Of a DNA stretch of 64,000 nt, positions 9,300-18,204 are shown piece after piece. Position numbers and translations under genes: made by a program. Positions within the stretch are counted from its first letter, which is position 1. Every line of letters starts with the position of its first letter. Source of the DNA: Candidatus Thorarchaeota archaeon (GTDB taxonomy: Archaea > Asgardarchaeota > Thorarchaeia > Thorarchaeales > Thorarchaeaceae). Where the stretch lies: assembly GCA_008080745.1 (NCBI GenBank), contig SHMX01000003.1:468971-532970 (forward strand), given 5' to 3'. Below the pieces are notes generated by a model, which was not told the DNA's origin, made no database searches, and saw nothing but the letters and a program-made list of their open reading frames with translations.

Positions 9300-10847
9300 C
9301 TACAATGGAATATTGCCATGTTTCTTTGGAGGGCGTGTCTGACGCTTGGTTGAGAGAATATCAAGACCCTGACAAATGAGTTTGCGAGTTTCATGCGGAA
9401 AGATGACCTTGTCAATATAGCCTAACCCTGCAGCAATATATGGATTAGCAAACTTCTCTCTGTAATTTGCGACTAATTCAGCTTTCTTGGCAACCTTATC
9501 CTTGGCCTTTGCCAGCTCTTTTCGGAACACAATATTGATAGCTCCATCGGGACCCATCACAGCAATCTCAGCAGTAGGCCAAGCATAGACCTGATCTGCT
9601 CCAATATGACGAGAAGACATGACATCATATGCCCCACCATATCCCTTTCGTGTGATGATGGTAATCAGAGGAACTGTAGCCTCTGCATAAGCATACAAGA
9701 TCTTTGCACCATGACGAATGATTCCACCCCATTCCTGTTCAGTACCCGGAAGATATCCAGGCACGTCCATGAAGGTAATAACGGGTATATTAAAGGCATC
9801 ACAGAATCTGACAAAACGTGAGCATTTATCGGATGCGTCAATGTTAATGGTTCCGGCCAAATGAGCGGGATTATTTCCAACTATTCCAACTGAACGTCCG
9901 TCAAATCTGGCGAATCCAACAGTCATGTTTTTGGCCCAATGCTCATGAACCTCAAAGAATTCTCCATTATCCACAAGTTTTGTAATGACCTCACGCATAT
10001 CATAGGGTTTGTTTGGATCCTCGGGAACAACGTCGTCAATGGATTCGTCAACATCATCAGGAGAATGTCCTGTATCAACTCGTGGAGGATCCTCCATGTT
10101 GTTGCTTGGAATATAACTGAGTAGTGTTCGAAGTTGGGCGATACACTCGTCCTCATCCTCACTAGCAAAGTGAGACACTCCGCTGACCGAGTTATGGGTC
10201 ATAGCTCCACCTAACTCCTCAAAGGATACTTCTTCACCAGTCACGGTCTTGATCACCTCTGGACCGGTGATGAACATATGAGAAGTTTCTTTGACCATGA
10301 AAGTAAAGTCTGTCACTGCTGGGCTATAGACAGCGCCACCAGCACAGGGTCCCATGATGGCAGAGATTTGAGGGATAACGCCGCTAGCATGGGTATTTCT
10401 ACGGAAAATCCAACAGTAGCTGGCAAGTGATTTGACACCCTCCTGAATACGTGCTCCACCACTGTCATTGAACCCAATGACAGGAGCCCCGGTCTCTAAT
10501 GCCATATCCATGACTTTGCAAATCTTGAGACCATACATCTCAGCCAGTGAGCCACCAAAGACGGTGAAATCCTGACTGAAGACAAAGACTTTGCGACCAT
10601 TCACAGTACCATATCCGGTAATAACACCGTCACCTAGAATGGTCTTTTCATCCATACCAAACTCGGTCTCTCGATGGACAACAAATTCATCAATCTCGAC
10701 AAAGGAACCAGGATCGAGGAACTTCTCGATTCGTTCTCGAGCCGTATATTTACCCTTGTCATGCTGGCGTTTAATTCGTGCCTCTCCACCAGCTTTCAAT
10801 AATTCTTCACGTTTTCTTTTTAGCTCTTCAAAACCGTCTTTGGTCAT
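9300..10847 (-). CDS. pccB: Propionyl-CoA/acyl-CoA carboxylase carboxyltransferase subunit (PccB/MmdA family)
   Basis: A 515-aa biotin-dependent carboxyltransferase with two crotonase-type halves. The two oxyanion-hole regions are clear: [19 protein letters not shown] with [16 protein letters not shown] in the first half, and [20 protein letters not shown] with [14 protein letters not shown] in the second. The same family includes PccB, archaeal AccB-type subunits and methylmalonyl-CoA decarboxylase alpha (MmdA), which cannot be separated by sequence alone. Product or substrate is (S)-methylmalonyl-CoA, which would feed the epimerase and mutase encoded at 19.6-23.1 kb. No biotin carboxylase or carrier gene adjoins it here, but biotin ligase is 4 kb away. 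A TATA-like CCTAAATATGG lies upstream (about 10887-10897) and a terminator follows. Confidence 0.92.
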   Translation of the reverse strand: MTKDGFEELKRKREELLKAGGEARIKRQHDKGKYTARERIEKFLDPGSFVEIDEFVVHRETEFGMDEKTILGDGVITGYGTVNGRKVFVFSQDFTVFGGSLAEMYGLKICKVMDMALETGAPVIGFNDSGGARIQEGVKSLASYCWIFRRNTHASGVIPQISAIMGPCAGGAVYSPAVTDFTFMVKETSHMFITGPEVIKTVTGEEVSFEELGGAMTHNSVSGVSHFASEDEDECIAQLRTLLSYIPSNNMEDPPRVDTGHSPDDVDESIDDVVPEDPNKPYDMREVITKLVDNGEFFEVHEHWAKNMTVGFARFDGRSVGIVGNNPAHLAGTINIDASDKCSRFVRFCDAFNIPVITFMDVPGYLPGTEQEWGGIIRHGAKILYAYAEATVPLITIITRKGYGGAYDVMSSRHIGADQVYAWPTAEIAVMGPDGAINIVFRKELAKAKDKVAKKAELVANYREKFANPYIAAGLGYIDKVIFPHETRKLICQGLDILSTKRQTRPPKKHGNIPL

Positions 10848-11022
10848 GACTTGGCCTCACGATAGATTCAGGTTAGGGGGACTCGCCATATTTAGGATTT
10901 GAATGTTCTGGTTAAACGTACGTCACGAATATGAACGGTATTCCCAATCTAAATACAACTAGAGTGTTCATTCGGGCAAATTGACAAGAATCATCTCTAT
11001 TCAGATGAATTCGTGTGTGTCT

Positions 11023-11214
11023 TTATGCTCGCTTACAGATACGCATGCAACGGGAGTTGGTTATGCCCAGTTCGGTAAGGTCAGGATTTGGTTTGCTGAG
11101 TTCCACCTCTAGTCTATGAAGATACTCAACATACAATTTTCTTATTTCCAGACAATCCAAATTTGATTCGTGTGGGATATTACTTTCATCCTCAGAAATG
11201 GGATTATGTTTCAC
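11023..11214 (-). CDS. Small hypothetical protein (63 aa)
   Basis: A 63-aa, mostly polar protein that begins at a GTG (11212-11214). A strong GAGGAGG ribosome site lies about 8 nt upstream, and a TATA-like AATATATAATAG sits further up, around 11258, which supports a real gene. The central part (EIRKLYVEYLHRLEVELSKP) is probably helical. The tail has two Cys (SRCMRICKRA). No family is recognised. It lies between the carboxyltransferase and the sensor-like membrane protein on the same strand. Confidence 0.55.
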   Translation of the reverse strand: MKHNPISEDESNIPHESNLDCLEIRKLYVEYLHRLEVELSKPNPDLTELGITNSRCMRICKRA

Positions 11215-11306
11215 TGACTTCCCTCCTCACGACAAGTATATTGACTTGAAGACTATTATATATTGAGTTTCTAATTTGAATGAAAAAAAGTACTGAATAT
11301 ATCCTT

Positions 11307-12434
11307 CTAGCTCAGATTACTGGTGGGGTACTTGTATGAAAATGAAAATACCCTAAAGACATCCGAAACAAACTCACCATGAGATATAGGAAAATTAGCA
11401 GAAACACCGCCGGAAAAAGCATATCGCTCTTCATAGATATTTGTGATTCTTCGTAGAGCAATCAGTGATACCTTATCGGGATTCTCCGCAACAAGATATC
11501 CTGTAAAATGATTAGTCCGTTCGATTACAACTTCACGCTTCCCAAGTTTTATTCTACTTATTTTCTCATTGATTTCATCGGTTGCTGTAATTTCATTGAG
11601 TAAAATTGAAGCCCCATGTAGAGCAGCGGAAGTCATTTCGGGAGTTGTCATAGAACGATCTAACCAATCCACACATGCAATAGGAAGGCTGGGATCGTCA
11701 TTAGACGACAATATTATTCGATACAACACACTGGAAGAGAGAGAAAGAAAAAGAGGTGTTCTTGCAAAGGAGTAAACTACCAACCCCATTGCAATGGATA
11801 GAGAAATGTTGGAGAGCGTCATACCAACAGCATTGGGAAACAGATAGATGATGCCAGTCCCCAGAGAGGCGATAATACAACCCAGTCCAAATAATCTGAA
11901 CGAATGGATTGCGCTAGACCGAAGATTTACTCTTCTCAGTCTTCTGAGAATTAGAACGATTATCTCGATTGCAGGAAGTGCAGTCATAGTGTTGAGTATC
12001 GGGAAATACACGCTGTCTGACAATACAACCCATAGTCCAGTCGTCATGTCAAAAGCTACCCATACATAACGGGGTAACAAATAGAGTAAACACATCGCTC
12101 CATAAAAAAAGGCATAGATTATCAAACGGTTCCAGGGCGTGTCAGATTGCGACTCTAAAAGAGAACGAATAACAAGAAAAGCAGCTAAATAGAAACAGAC
12201 CCCCGAGAGGCGTAGGAACATATCGACCAAATAAATGGGGGTTTCTTGAGAATACCGGACAAAGAGGTCAAATATGGAAGATATCGCCATCAGGGACATC
12301 CCAATACCAAGATGGAGAATTGGTCTAAACCGCCAAAGGAGAAACTGCTTCATGGATACTACAACCAACGTAGAATAAATAGCCAACATGAAGAGATTCG
12401 ATATCATATTAGCAAGGTAGACCTCCATACTCAT
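11307..12434 (-). CDS. Seven-helix sensor-like membrane protein with C-terminal longin/roadblock-like domain
   Basis: A 375-aa protein. Residues 1-235 hold about seven hydrophobic helices arranged like the 7TM N-terminal sensors of some archaeal kinases. The C-terminal about 130 residues are soluble and lack kinase motifs. They contain MTSAALHGASILLNEI and later IALRRITNIYEERY, matching the pattern of the C-terminal domain of the TPR protein at 4727. A TATA box (GATATATAAAC, about 12453-12464) sits about 25 nt before the ATG, suggesting a leaderless transcript. A role in membrane signal input to small GTPases or roadblock proteins is possible, but only inferred. Confidence 0.65.
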   Translation of the reverse strand: MSMEVYLANMISNLFMLAIYSTLVVVSMKQFLLWRFRPILHLGIGMSLMAISSIFDLFVRYSQETPIYLVDMFLRLSGVCFYLAAFLVIRSLLESQSDTPWNRLIIYAFFYGAMCLLYLLPRYVWVAFDMTTGLWVVLSDSVYFPILNTMTALPAIEIIVLILRRLRRVNLRSSAIHSFRLFGLGCIIASLGTGIIYLFPNAVGMTLSNISLSIAMGLVVYSFARTPLFLSLSSSVLYRIILSSNDDPSLPIACVDWLDRSMTTPEMTSAALHGASILLNEITATDEINEKISRIKLGKREVVIERTNHFTGYLVAENPDKVSLIALRRITNIYEERYAFSGGVSANFPISHGEFVSDVFRVFSFSYKYPTSNLS

Positions 12435-12579
12435 TCATAACACCACGAATAACGGTTTATATATCGGTGCAAATCTTCACTAATAGCATTATTGGGACAA
12501 GAATGAGAAGTTTGACTTGATTGATGCCAATGAAATACATTTTAACCAGTGAGTAGATACAGAAAATGTCGTGTGAATA

Positions 12580-12870
12580 ATGGCAAAGGTTGTACAACAA
12601 GAATGGAGAGTACAATTTCACAAGGCTTTGAGTAATCCTGTTAGATTGCAGATTGTCGAAACCTTAATTGATGGGGAATTGTGCCAATGTGATATATTCC
12701 CAGTAATTGGTCTCTCTCAATCAACAGTGTCATCTTATCTAACACAATTGGTTAAAGCTGGAATTTTACACGTTAGACGTGATGGACAGAGAAAGCTTTA
12801 CTCCATTGCTAATGACAAAATCTTACGGCTAATCACAAGGATAAAAGAGGTAGCGACGGCACTCAATTAG
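12580..12870 (+). CDS. arsR: ArsR-family arsenic-responsive repressor
   Basis: A 96-aa winged-helix repressor. The helix-turn-helix is LSQSTVSSYLTQLVKAGI, followed by the wing VRRDGQRKLYSIAN. The metalloid-sensing motif ELCQCD (Cys35 and Cys37) in the alpha-3 region matches the ELCxCD motif of arsenite-sensing ArsR proteins. The gene converges on the arsenite efflux gene acr3, 20 bp away, so it likely represses acr3 in trans. An imperfect palindrome upstream of acr3 is a candidate binding site. Confidence 0.9.
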   Translation: MAKVVQQEWRVQFHKALSNPVRLQIVETLIDGELCQCDIFPVIGLSQSTVSSYLTQLVKAGILHVRRDGQRKLYSIANDKILRLITRIKEVATALN

Positions 12871-12890
12871 ATATGCCGTCATATGGAATC

Positions 12891-13973
12891 TTACTGGTTC
12901 TCACATAAAAGAGGATCGCCTCTTTCACGACCATAGAATTTTCTTCCCAACCACAAAGAAACATAGACCAGGCCGATTAGAACAGGCACCTCGATTAACG
13001 GACCAACTACAGCTGCTAGAGCTTGACCTGATTGTATGCCAAATACTCCGATGGTTACGGCGATAGCAAGCTCAAAGTTATTACTTGATGCTGTGAAGGA
13101 GATGGTGACATTCTTATCATAATTGAAATCGAATCTTTTAGCAAGGAAGAACGATACGAAAAACATCAGCATGAAGTACGCTAAAAGAGGAAGTGAGATC
13201 CTCAGTACATCAAAGGGCAAGGAGAGAATAACATCACCCTTCAATGAGAACATAACAACTATGGTGAAAAGAAGACCAATTAGTGCAAGAGGACCGAGAC
13301 GTGGAGCAAATTCTTCATCATACCATTCTGCACCCCGTTTATTCACTAGAACAAGTCGAGTGATAACTCCAGCAACCAATGGAATACCGAGAAAAATGAT
13401 TACACTCACCGCTATGTCGATTATGGAGATAGCAACAATAGTAGTTGTACTAGGATCAATCAGGGATGATAGGACGGTTATATAGAACCATGCTTCAAAA
13501 CTGTACAATAAAATCTGCATTATCGAATTTATAGCAACAAGAACCGCACAAGATTCACTACAACCTCCAGCCATCATATTCCATATCAGAACCATTGCAA
13601 TGCATCGTGCTAGTCCCACCAGAATCAAACCGACTCGGTAATCTGGCAAATCAGGAAGAAAGACCCAAGCCAGCACAAACATCAACATAGGACCTATCAG
13701 CCAATTTAATACTAGGGAGAGGCCAAACATCCTTTTCTCATCTCTCAATCGGCCCAGTTCCTCGTATTTTACCTTGGCTAATACAGGATACATCATCCAA
13801 AGTAATCCAATAGCAATTGGAATGGATACAGCACCAAAACTCCAGGAATTTAGAACATCAGCAAATGAGGGAACAAAATATCCTAGAAGAATACCCAGAC
13901 TCATTGCAATTAAAATCCAGACAGGTAACAGCTTGTCAAATGTGCTGATACTAGGCATCTCAGTTTCACTCAT
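12891..13973 (-). CDS. acr3: Arsenite efflux permease Acr3
   Basis: A 360-aa polytopic protein of the Acr3 group of the bile acid/arsenite transporter superfamily, with about ten membrane helices. It has the signature GLARCIAMVLIWN, whose Cys124 corresponds to the conserved arsenite-relay cysteine, and TASSNNFELAIAVTIGVFG with the conserved Glu. Length is typical (350-370 aa). It exports As(III) from the cell, driven by the proton gradient. It is paired convergently with arsR. Upstream (13974-14048) is A+T-rich, with a palindrome at 14011-14034. The start ATG at 13973 is well placed before helix 1. Confidence 0.92.
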   Translation of the reverse strand: MSETEMPSISTFDKLLPVWILIAMSLGILLGYFVPSFADVLNSWSFGAVSIPIAIGLLWMMYPVLAKVKYEELGRLRDEKRMFGLSLVLNWLIGPMLMFVLAWVFLPDLPDYRVGLILVGLARCIAMVLIWNMMAGGCSESCAVLVAINSIMQILLYSFEAWFYITVLSSLIDPSTTTIVAISIIDIAVSVIIFLGIPLVAGVITRLVLVNKRGAEWYDEEFAPRLGPLALIGLLFTIVVMFSLKGDVILSLPFDVLRISLPLLAYFMLMFFVSFFLAKRFDFNYDKNVTISFTASSNNFELAIAVTIGVFGIQSGQALAAVVGPLIEVPVLIGLVYVSLWLGRKFYGRERGDPLLCENQ

Positions 13974-14010
13974 GCATAATCACAAATCATGGCAACCACA
14001 GTCCGTATTT

Positions 14011-14034
14011 AAATATTGATATATTTCGATATTT
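14011..14034. promoter_or_regulatory. Imperfect palindrome upstream of acr3, candidate ArsR operator
   Basis: Outer arms AAATAT/ATATTT, with inner ATATTGA and TCGATAT matching 6 of 7, form a 24-bp inverted repeat. It lies 38-61 bp upstream of the acr3 start, in the promoter zone. Size and position suit an ArsR/SmtB dimer. The sequence is A+T-rich, so chance symmetry is possible. Confidence 0.35.
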
Positions 14035-14048
14035 CTATTTATCGATGT

Positions 14049-14888
14049 TTATTTGAGCCATTCGACCTTTGCGAATTTATTCCGTTTAGAATGTGACTTT
14101 GCATCAGATGGAGTTAGGGATTTCAATTCTATGCCAAGACGAGTGCTTGCACGATCGATCCATTCTTCCCTTGCATCTCGGGCAACAATGCTAGCAGAAG
14201 CTACAGAGATAACCTCTTCAGCTCTTGGACGTTGAACAATTTCAAACTTGTCAACTTGTAGAACTCTGCTCAGACGTTGATTGGTCTTGAATCGAGAGAA
14301 TTCATCTATGACAATCTTAACGTCCAGAGAATCAATTCCTTCTAGGGCTTTGGAGATGGCTTTTGCATGGGCCCAGGCCAGAAGGTCGTTGAGATTCTTG
14401 TTTTCCTCGTGTAAATCTTGAAACATCTTATTGAACTTCTCAGGAGATATCAGAACAGTTTCTACTATCTCCGCATTTTCCTTGATTACCTGAGCAAGCC
14501 CCGCAATTCGTTTGAGAGAGAGCTTCTTACTGTCCATAACACCCTCTGCCCGGAGATGACTCGATTTCACAGGGGTAAGGATTACAGCAGACACGGTAAG
14601 TGGCCCTAACCACTCTCCTTTTCCAGCTTCATCAGAGCCTAGTATGAATCGAGAACTGGCATCCCGTATTCCAAGATTGATTATTGTGTCCTTGACAATC
14701 TCAACAGGTCCAGCACCCGTAATCACAACCTTTCCACTGGTATAGCAGACCACTATACCATTTTTAATCTGTATACGAAACGCTTCGTATTCATTAGTAG
14801 GTTTTTTGGAAACTGCTGTGGGAGTAAGATTCAGGGCCCTTTCGAGTTCATCAATATCATCCTTCTCGATCTGTATCACAACAGGCAA
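14049..14888 (-). CDS. rnhC: Ribonuclease HIII-like enzyme
   Basis: A 279-aa type 2 RNase H. An N-terminal domain of about 75 residues (a TBP-like substrate-binding domain in RNase HIII) precedes the catalytic core. The core carries GSDEAGKGEWLGPLTVSAVI (Asp86, Glu87), GVMDSKKLS, IVIDEF and AEEVISVASASIVARDAR, giving the expected acidic active site. The two-domain length points to HIII rather than the shorter archaeal HII. It cleaves RNA in RNA/DNA hybrids. The likely start is TTG 14888, with GAGG about 10 nt upstream; GTG at 14879 is an alternative. The acr3 promoter region abuts its 3' end. Confidence 0.8.
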   Translation of the reverse strand: MPVVIQIEKDDIDELERALNLTPTAVSKKPTNEYEAFRIQIKNGIVVCYTSGKVVITGAGPVEIVKDTIINLGIRDASSRFILGSDEAGKGEWLGPLTVSAVILTPVKSSHLRAEGVMDSKKLSLKRIAGLAQVIKENAEIVETVLISPEKFNKMFQDLHEENKNLNDLLAWAHAKAISKALEGIDSLDVKIVIDEFSRFKTNQRLSRVLQVDKFEIVQRPRAEEVISVASASIVARDAREEWIDRASTRLGIELKSLTPSDAKSHSKRNKFAKVEWLK

Positions 14889-14942
14889 TCAATCAATCCT
14901 CATCAAAAAGAGGGATATCTCACACTCATAATGGTATCGAAC

Positions 14943-15740
14943 TCATTTGGTATCATCGGAACGAAGGTGTACTACGTCTCCGACAGTAACATGAGTAGGA
15001 GAGCCATTCCCCTGTTCTACGATAAGAGAGCCATCTCTAGTGATACCAATCGCTTTACCTGTGATGATTTGTTCACCTAAATCTACCGAGACCTCTTTAC
15101 CTAATGTTACGCTATATTCTAGCCACTCTCTCAATATTGGATCGATACCTTGTTTACTTTCTATCTGATCGAGTCTAGTATCAATGTTATTGATAATATC
15201 AGCTGCTAATCGCTCTATAGACAGAGGGTGACCTATAATTGATGCAAGGCTCGTGGATGTCCGTTGAACAGTTGGATGCATGTTCTCTAAATTGGTATTT
15301 ACATTGATACCAATACCAGCAATAACATAGTAGAAATCCTTCAAACCTGTAACCAGCTCACAAAGAATTCCACCCACCTTACGATCATCAATAAGGAGAT
15401 CATTAGGCCATTTCAAACCCACTTTTGTCCCTGTTAACTCTCTAATAGAGGCAACACATGCACATCCTACTAACATGACCAAAATTGGGGATTGCTCTAC
15501 GGGAATACGTAAATCGATTCCCACAGATAGATATAGCCCTCCCTCTGGCGACAACCATTTCCGCCCATGACGACCCTTTCCTCCAGTCTGTTTAGATGCA
15601 AGTACGATGGGGTTTTGCGGGGGTTCCTGTTTCAGGAGAGTCTTCACCATATTATTTGTCGAGTCTACTGATTCGATTCTATGAAAATCAGGTCTTAATC
15701 GTGTCAATTTGAATAGACTCTGTGATTTATCCATAGTCAT
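14943..15740 (-). CDS. birA: Biotin--protein ligase (no N-terminal repressor domain)
   Basis: A 265-aa biotin protein ligase. Motifs: ESVDSTN, the biotinyl-AMP loop GGKGRHGRKW, the catalytic KWPNDLLIDDRKVGGIL and the C-terminal SH3-like domain ending VTVGDVVHLRSDD. It lacks the DNA-binding N-terminus of E. coli BirA, so it is a pure enzyme. It joins biotin to the carrier of acyl-CoA carboxylase or pyruvate carboxylase, fitting the nearby carboxyltransferase genes. It lies upstream of and is co-directional with the RNase HIII gene, 54 bp apart. Confidence 0.92.
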   Translation of the reverse strand: MTMDKSQSLFKLTRLRPDFHRIESVDSTNNMVKTLLKQEPPQNPIVLASKQTGGKGRHGRKWLSPEGGLYLSVGIDLRIPVEQSPILVMLVGCACVASIRELTGTKVGLKWPNDLLIDDRKVGGILCELVTGLKDFYYVIAGIGINVNTNLENMHPTVQRTSTSLASIIGHPLSIERLAADIINNIDTRLDQIESKQGIDPILREWLEYSVTLGKEVSVDLGEQIITGKAIGITRDGSLIVEQGNGSPTHVTVGDVVHLRSDDTK

Positions 15741-15975
15741 GGTGATGGTTCTTTTCCTTGATTAATTTCATCTTTTTGTATATTCATGCAATATTTCGAT
15801 CACTCAACTAAGTTTTCAGATTTCACACTAAACTGGCTCTCAAAATAGATGCCATTTTGACCACATGAATGGGATTTAGCAAATTTTCACAAGAGAATGT
15901 CCCCAAAAAGAATAAAATAGGGAATAACCACGGTTCATATAATATAAGGGCAGTCCACATAGAACTTATATTACC

Positions 15976-15983
15976 CATATAAT
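15976..15983 (+). promoter_or_regulatory. TATA box of the Ntn-hydrolase gene
   Basis: CATATAAT is centred about 25 nt before the ATG at 16005. That distance implies a leaderless mRNA and favours ATG 16005 over the upstream GTG 15996. Confidence 0.55.
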
Positions 15984-16004
15984 CTTCAAATAAGAGTGGT
16001 CCTA

Positions 16005-16823
16005 ATGTCCAGTTTTTCAGGTGCAGTAGTTTTACCCGATATCAAGAAAACCCTTCTGTTCAAAAACAGAGACTTAGCAACAGATTCACATAATGACGAG
16101 CTGTTCTATGATGTTGATTGTTTTGGAATAAGAGGGATAAACATCGTAACTGGTGAACAAGGTGGTCTTGCTATTGGTGTAAATAGACATGGTTTGGCAG
16201 TTGCCAACACCCACGTAAGAAATACCGATGATCCATCCTATCATATGCTTACCGAGCAGATTTTGATGTTTGCAAAGGATGCAGAAGATGGGCTTGCTTT
16301 GACACGAGATCATCTGGAGAAGGACAGGCTCTATCAATGGGGTAATTTGATTCTTGCTGATTCTGATAGTACTTTAGTCATCGAGTTGGCTGGAAATGAC
16401 TATGCCATTGAATGGTCCGAACGTAAGGTGCTAAGGACAAGTCATCACATAATGCTAGATACTGAAGAAGTAATGAGAGCTGACAATGCTGAAAGATACG
16501 ATGCATCGGTTGAACGAGTTAATAGAGGTTACGAGCTGGTTAGAGAGATAAAGACACCTCAACAGGTTTTCGAGTTGCTCAAAGACCACGGAGATAGTAA
16601 AGGACGAGCAAGTCTCTGTAAGCACGCTGAAGATGGGAATCAGACCCATACCATCATGAGTTATGTGATCGAGCTTGATTACAACACTGAAACTGGAAAG
16701 CCAAAAGTTGTATTTCATACCGCCACAGGGAATCCCTGTGAGAATGAGTATAAGGCAATACCTCTGATTTTTCCTGCTGATGAAGAAATCATCAAGAAAG
16801 CAAAACAGATGTATTTCATGTGA
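16005..16823 (+). CDS. Ntn-hydrolase of the C45/C69-like group, with Ser instead of Cys nucleophile
   Basis: A 272-aa protein with the fold signature of linear-amide/penicillin-acylase-type Ntn hydrolases: FKNRD near residue 20, GVNRHGLAVANTHV, and WGNLILADSDSTLVIE. The family normally exposes Cys after Met removal. Here the chain starts MSSFSG, so Ser2 would be the nucleophile. The usual RTNH near residue 150 is RTSHH. The start ATG 16005 is chosen from the TATA distance; a GTG at 15996 would bury the Ser. Substrates in this family are amides such as peptides, acyl-amino acids or bile salts. The altered residues make activity uncertain. It converges with the MFS gene (8 bp overlap). Confidence 0.7.
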   Translation: MSSFSGAVVLPDIKKTLLFKNRDLATDSHNDELFYDVDCFGIRGINIVTGEQGGLAIGVNRHGLAVANTHVRNTDDPSYHMLTEQILMFAKDAEDGLALTRDHLEKDRLYQWGNLILADSDSTLVIELAGNDYAIEWSERKVLRTSHHIMLDTEEVMRADNAERYDASVERVNRGYELVREIKTPQQVFELLKDHGDSKGRASLCKHAEDGNQTHTIMSYVIELDYNTETGKPKVVFHTATGNPCENEYKAIPLIFPADEEIIKKAKQMYFM

Positions 16824-18096
16824 TATCGATTGCTTCATCCTCTTCGTGGGTACGAACTATTTCGAGCTCACGAAGTTGGTCAATTTCTTGTTCTTTATTC
16901 TTGAAGAAGGCATAGAACAATATGATTCCTAGAACATATAGACCAGACACCACTAAGTAAGGAAGTCTGTACAGGCCGAGGGCCAACATCAATCCACCAA
17001 TGTTTGCCGCAATGCCTCTTACAATAGAATTACCTGCATTTACAACACCACTTGCAGTTGCTCGTTCTTCCCTGGAGAGACCTTCCATAAAGAAGGCATT
17101 AGAAACTGGTCCGGCCATATTCATAAGAACAGTCCGCATAACATATGCAATGACGGCCAGATATAGTACAGGTGCCCAAGAAATCATCAATAGGAATGGG
17201 ATGGATAGCGCCTCGGTTACTACTACTGTACGAACTTTTCCAATTCTATCAGCTAATGCAGGTGCTAAGAAGTTTCCAGAGGCAAGAAGTAATGTATTGA
17301 TAGCAAAAATAACACCTATGAGGGAGGAGTCAGCCTGGAATTCATTCTTGAAGAAGAGGTTGAAGAATAGAACAATCATACCTGCGCCCAAACCGATTGT
17401 TGCAACTGTAGTAGCATATTGACCAATGAATCGCCAGTTTCTAACGTTTGCAAATGATATCTTCTTCTCAGTATCACAAACCTGATCTTTAGTCATGGGA
17501 ACGATAAGAGATGTTGAAACTACCAGGGGGATAAGTGATATCCAGAGTGACATCTGAAAGGCATTGAAAAGGGGTAGATTGAGCAGCTCCATGAAAATCG
17601 GAGGGAGATATCCTCCACATAGATTGCCTAGCAGAACAGCTATAAGAGAAAAACCCCCACCAAAACCAAAGAGATGAGCACGTTCCTCATCCGAAGACAA
17701 GTCAGTTATGTATGGAGACCAAGCCACCTGAGTGAAAGCACTAGCTAGACCAACTGAAACCTGTGATAACAATAAGAATGAAGGGTCTAATACAGTGTAT
17801 TGCACAGCTAGAGAGAGAAAAACTATGACATTAGCTGAAAGGATAATTCTTTTTCTACAATGACGGTCTGTAAACATTCCTGCTCCAACAGCAATAAAGC
17901 CTGACGCAAACATGGAAATCGACAGAAAGAAGCCCAGGAAGTCCTCTGAAAATCCAGCTTCTTCCATATAGAGATTGAAAATTACATTACTGATTCCGAA
18001 TGCGAAGGAGCTAATTGCTGATGAAGCAATGTAAAGCCTGGCATCTCTCTTGAATAGTCGTACCCGATCGAAATAGCCAACTTTCGCTTCAGCCAT
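16816..18096 (-). CDS. MFS transporter
   Basis: A 426-aa, 12-helix major facilitator protein. The loop after helix 2 carries GMFTDRHCRKRII, a form of the MFS motif A, and the second half repeats it as ALADRIGKVRTVVV. The start is set at ATG 18096 because AAGGTGA lies 5 nt upstream; upstream in-frame starts at 18126 and 18117 lie before that ribosome site. A TATA box (GCATATAATATGG, about 18133-18145) is further up. The substrate is unknown; the arrangement resembles drug or sugar exporters. Confidence 0.85.
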   Translation of the reverse strand: MAEAKVGYFDRVRLFKRDARLYIASSAISSFAFGISNVIFNLYMEEAGFSEDFLGFFLSISMFASGFIAVGAGMFTDRHCRKRIILSANVIVFLSLAVQYTVLDPSFLLLSQVSVGLASAFTQVAWSPYITDLSSDEERAHLFGFGGGFSLIAVLLGNLCGGYLPPIFMELLNLPLFNAFQMSLWISLIPLVVSTSLIVPMTKDQVCDTEKKISFANVRNWRFIGQYATTVATIGLGAGMIVLFFNLFFKNEFQADSSLIGVIFAINTLLLASGNFLAPALADRIGKVRTVVVTEALSIPFLLMISWAPVLYLAVIAYVMRTVLMNMAGPVSNAFFMEGLSREERATASGVVNAGNSIVRGIAANIGGLMLALGLYRLPYLVVSGLYVLGIILFYAFFKNKEQEIDQLRELEIVRTHEEDEAIDIT

Positions 18097-18101
18097 GACC
18101 T

Positions 18102-18108
18102 TCACCTT
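18102..18108 (-). promoter_or_regulatory. Shine-Dalgarno site that fixes the MFS start
   Basis: AAGGTGA on the minus strand sits 5 nt before ATG 18096, inside the longer frame that opens at 18126. Confidence 0.6.
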
Positions 18109-18204
18109 CGTGGACATTCTGTGCAAAACCAGACCATATTATATGCCTTCGTACAGAGGCACATTAGACAAACCTAAAATGGAAGTTAGTTTGTAAGGTA
18201 AACC

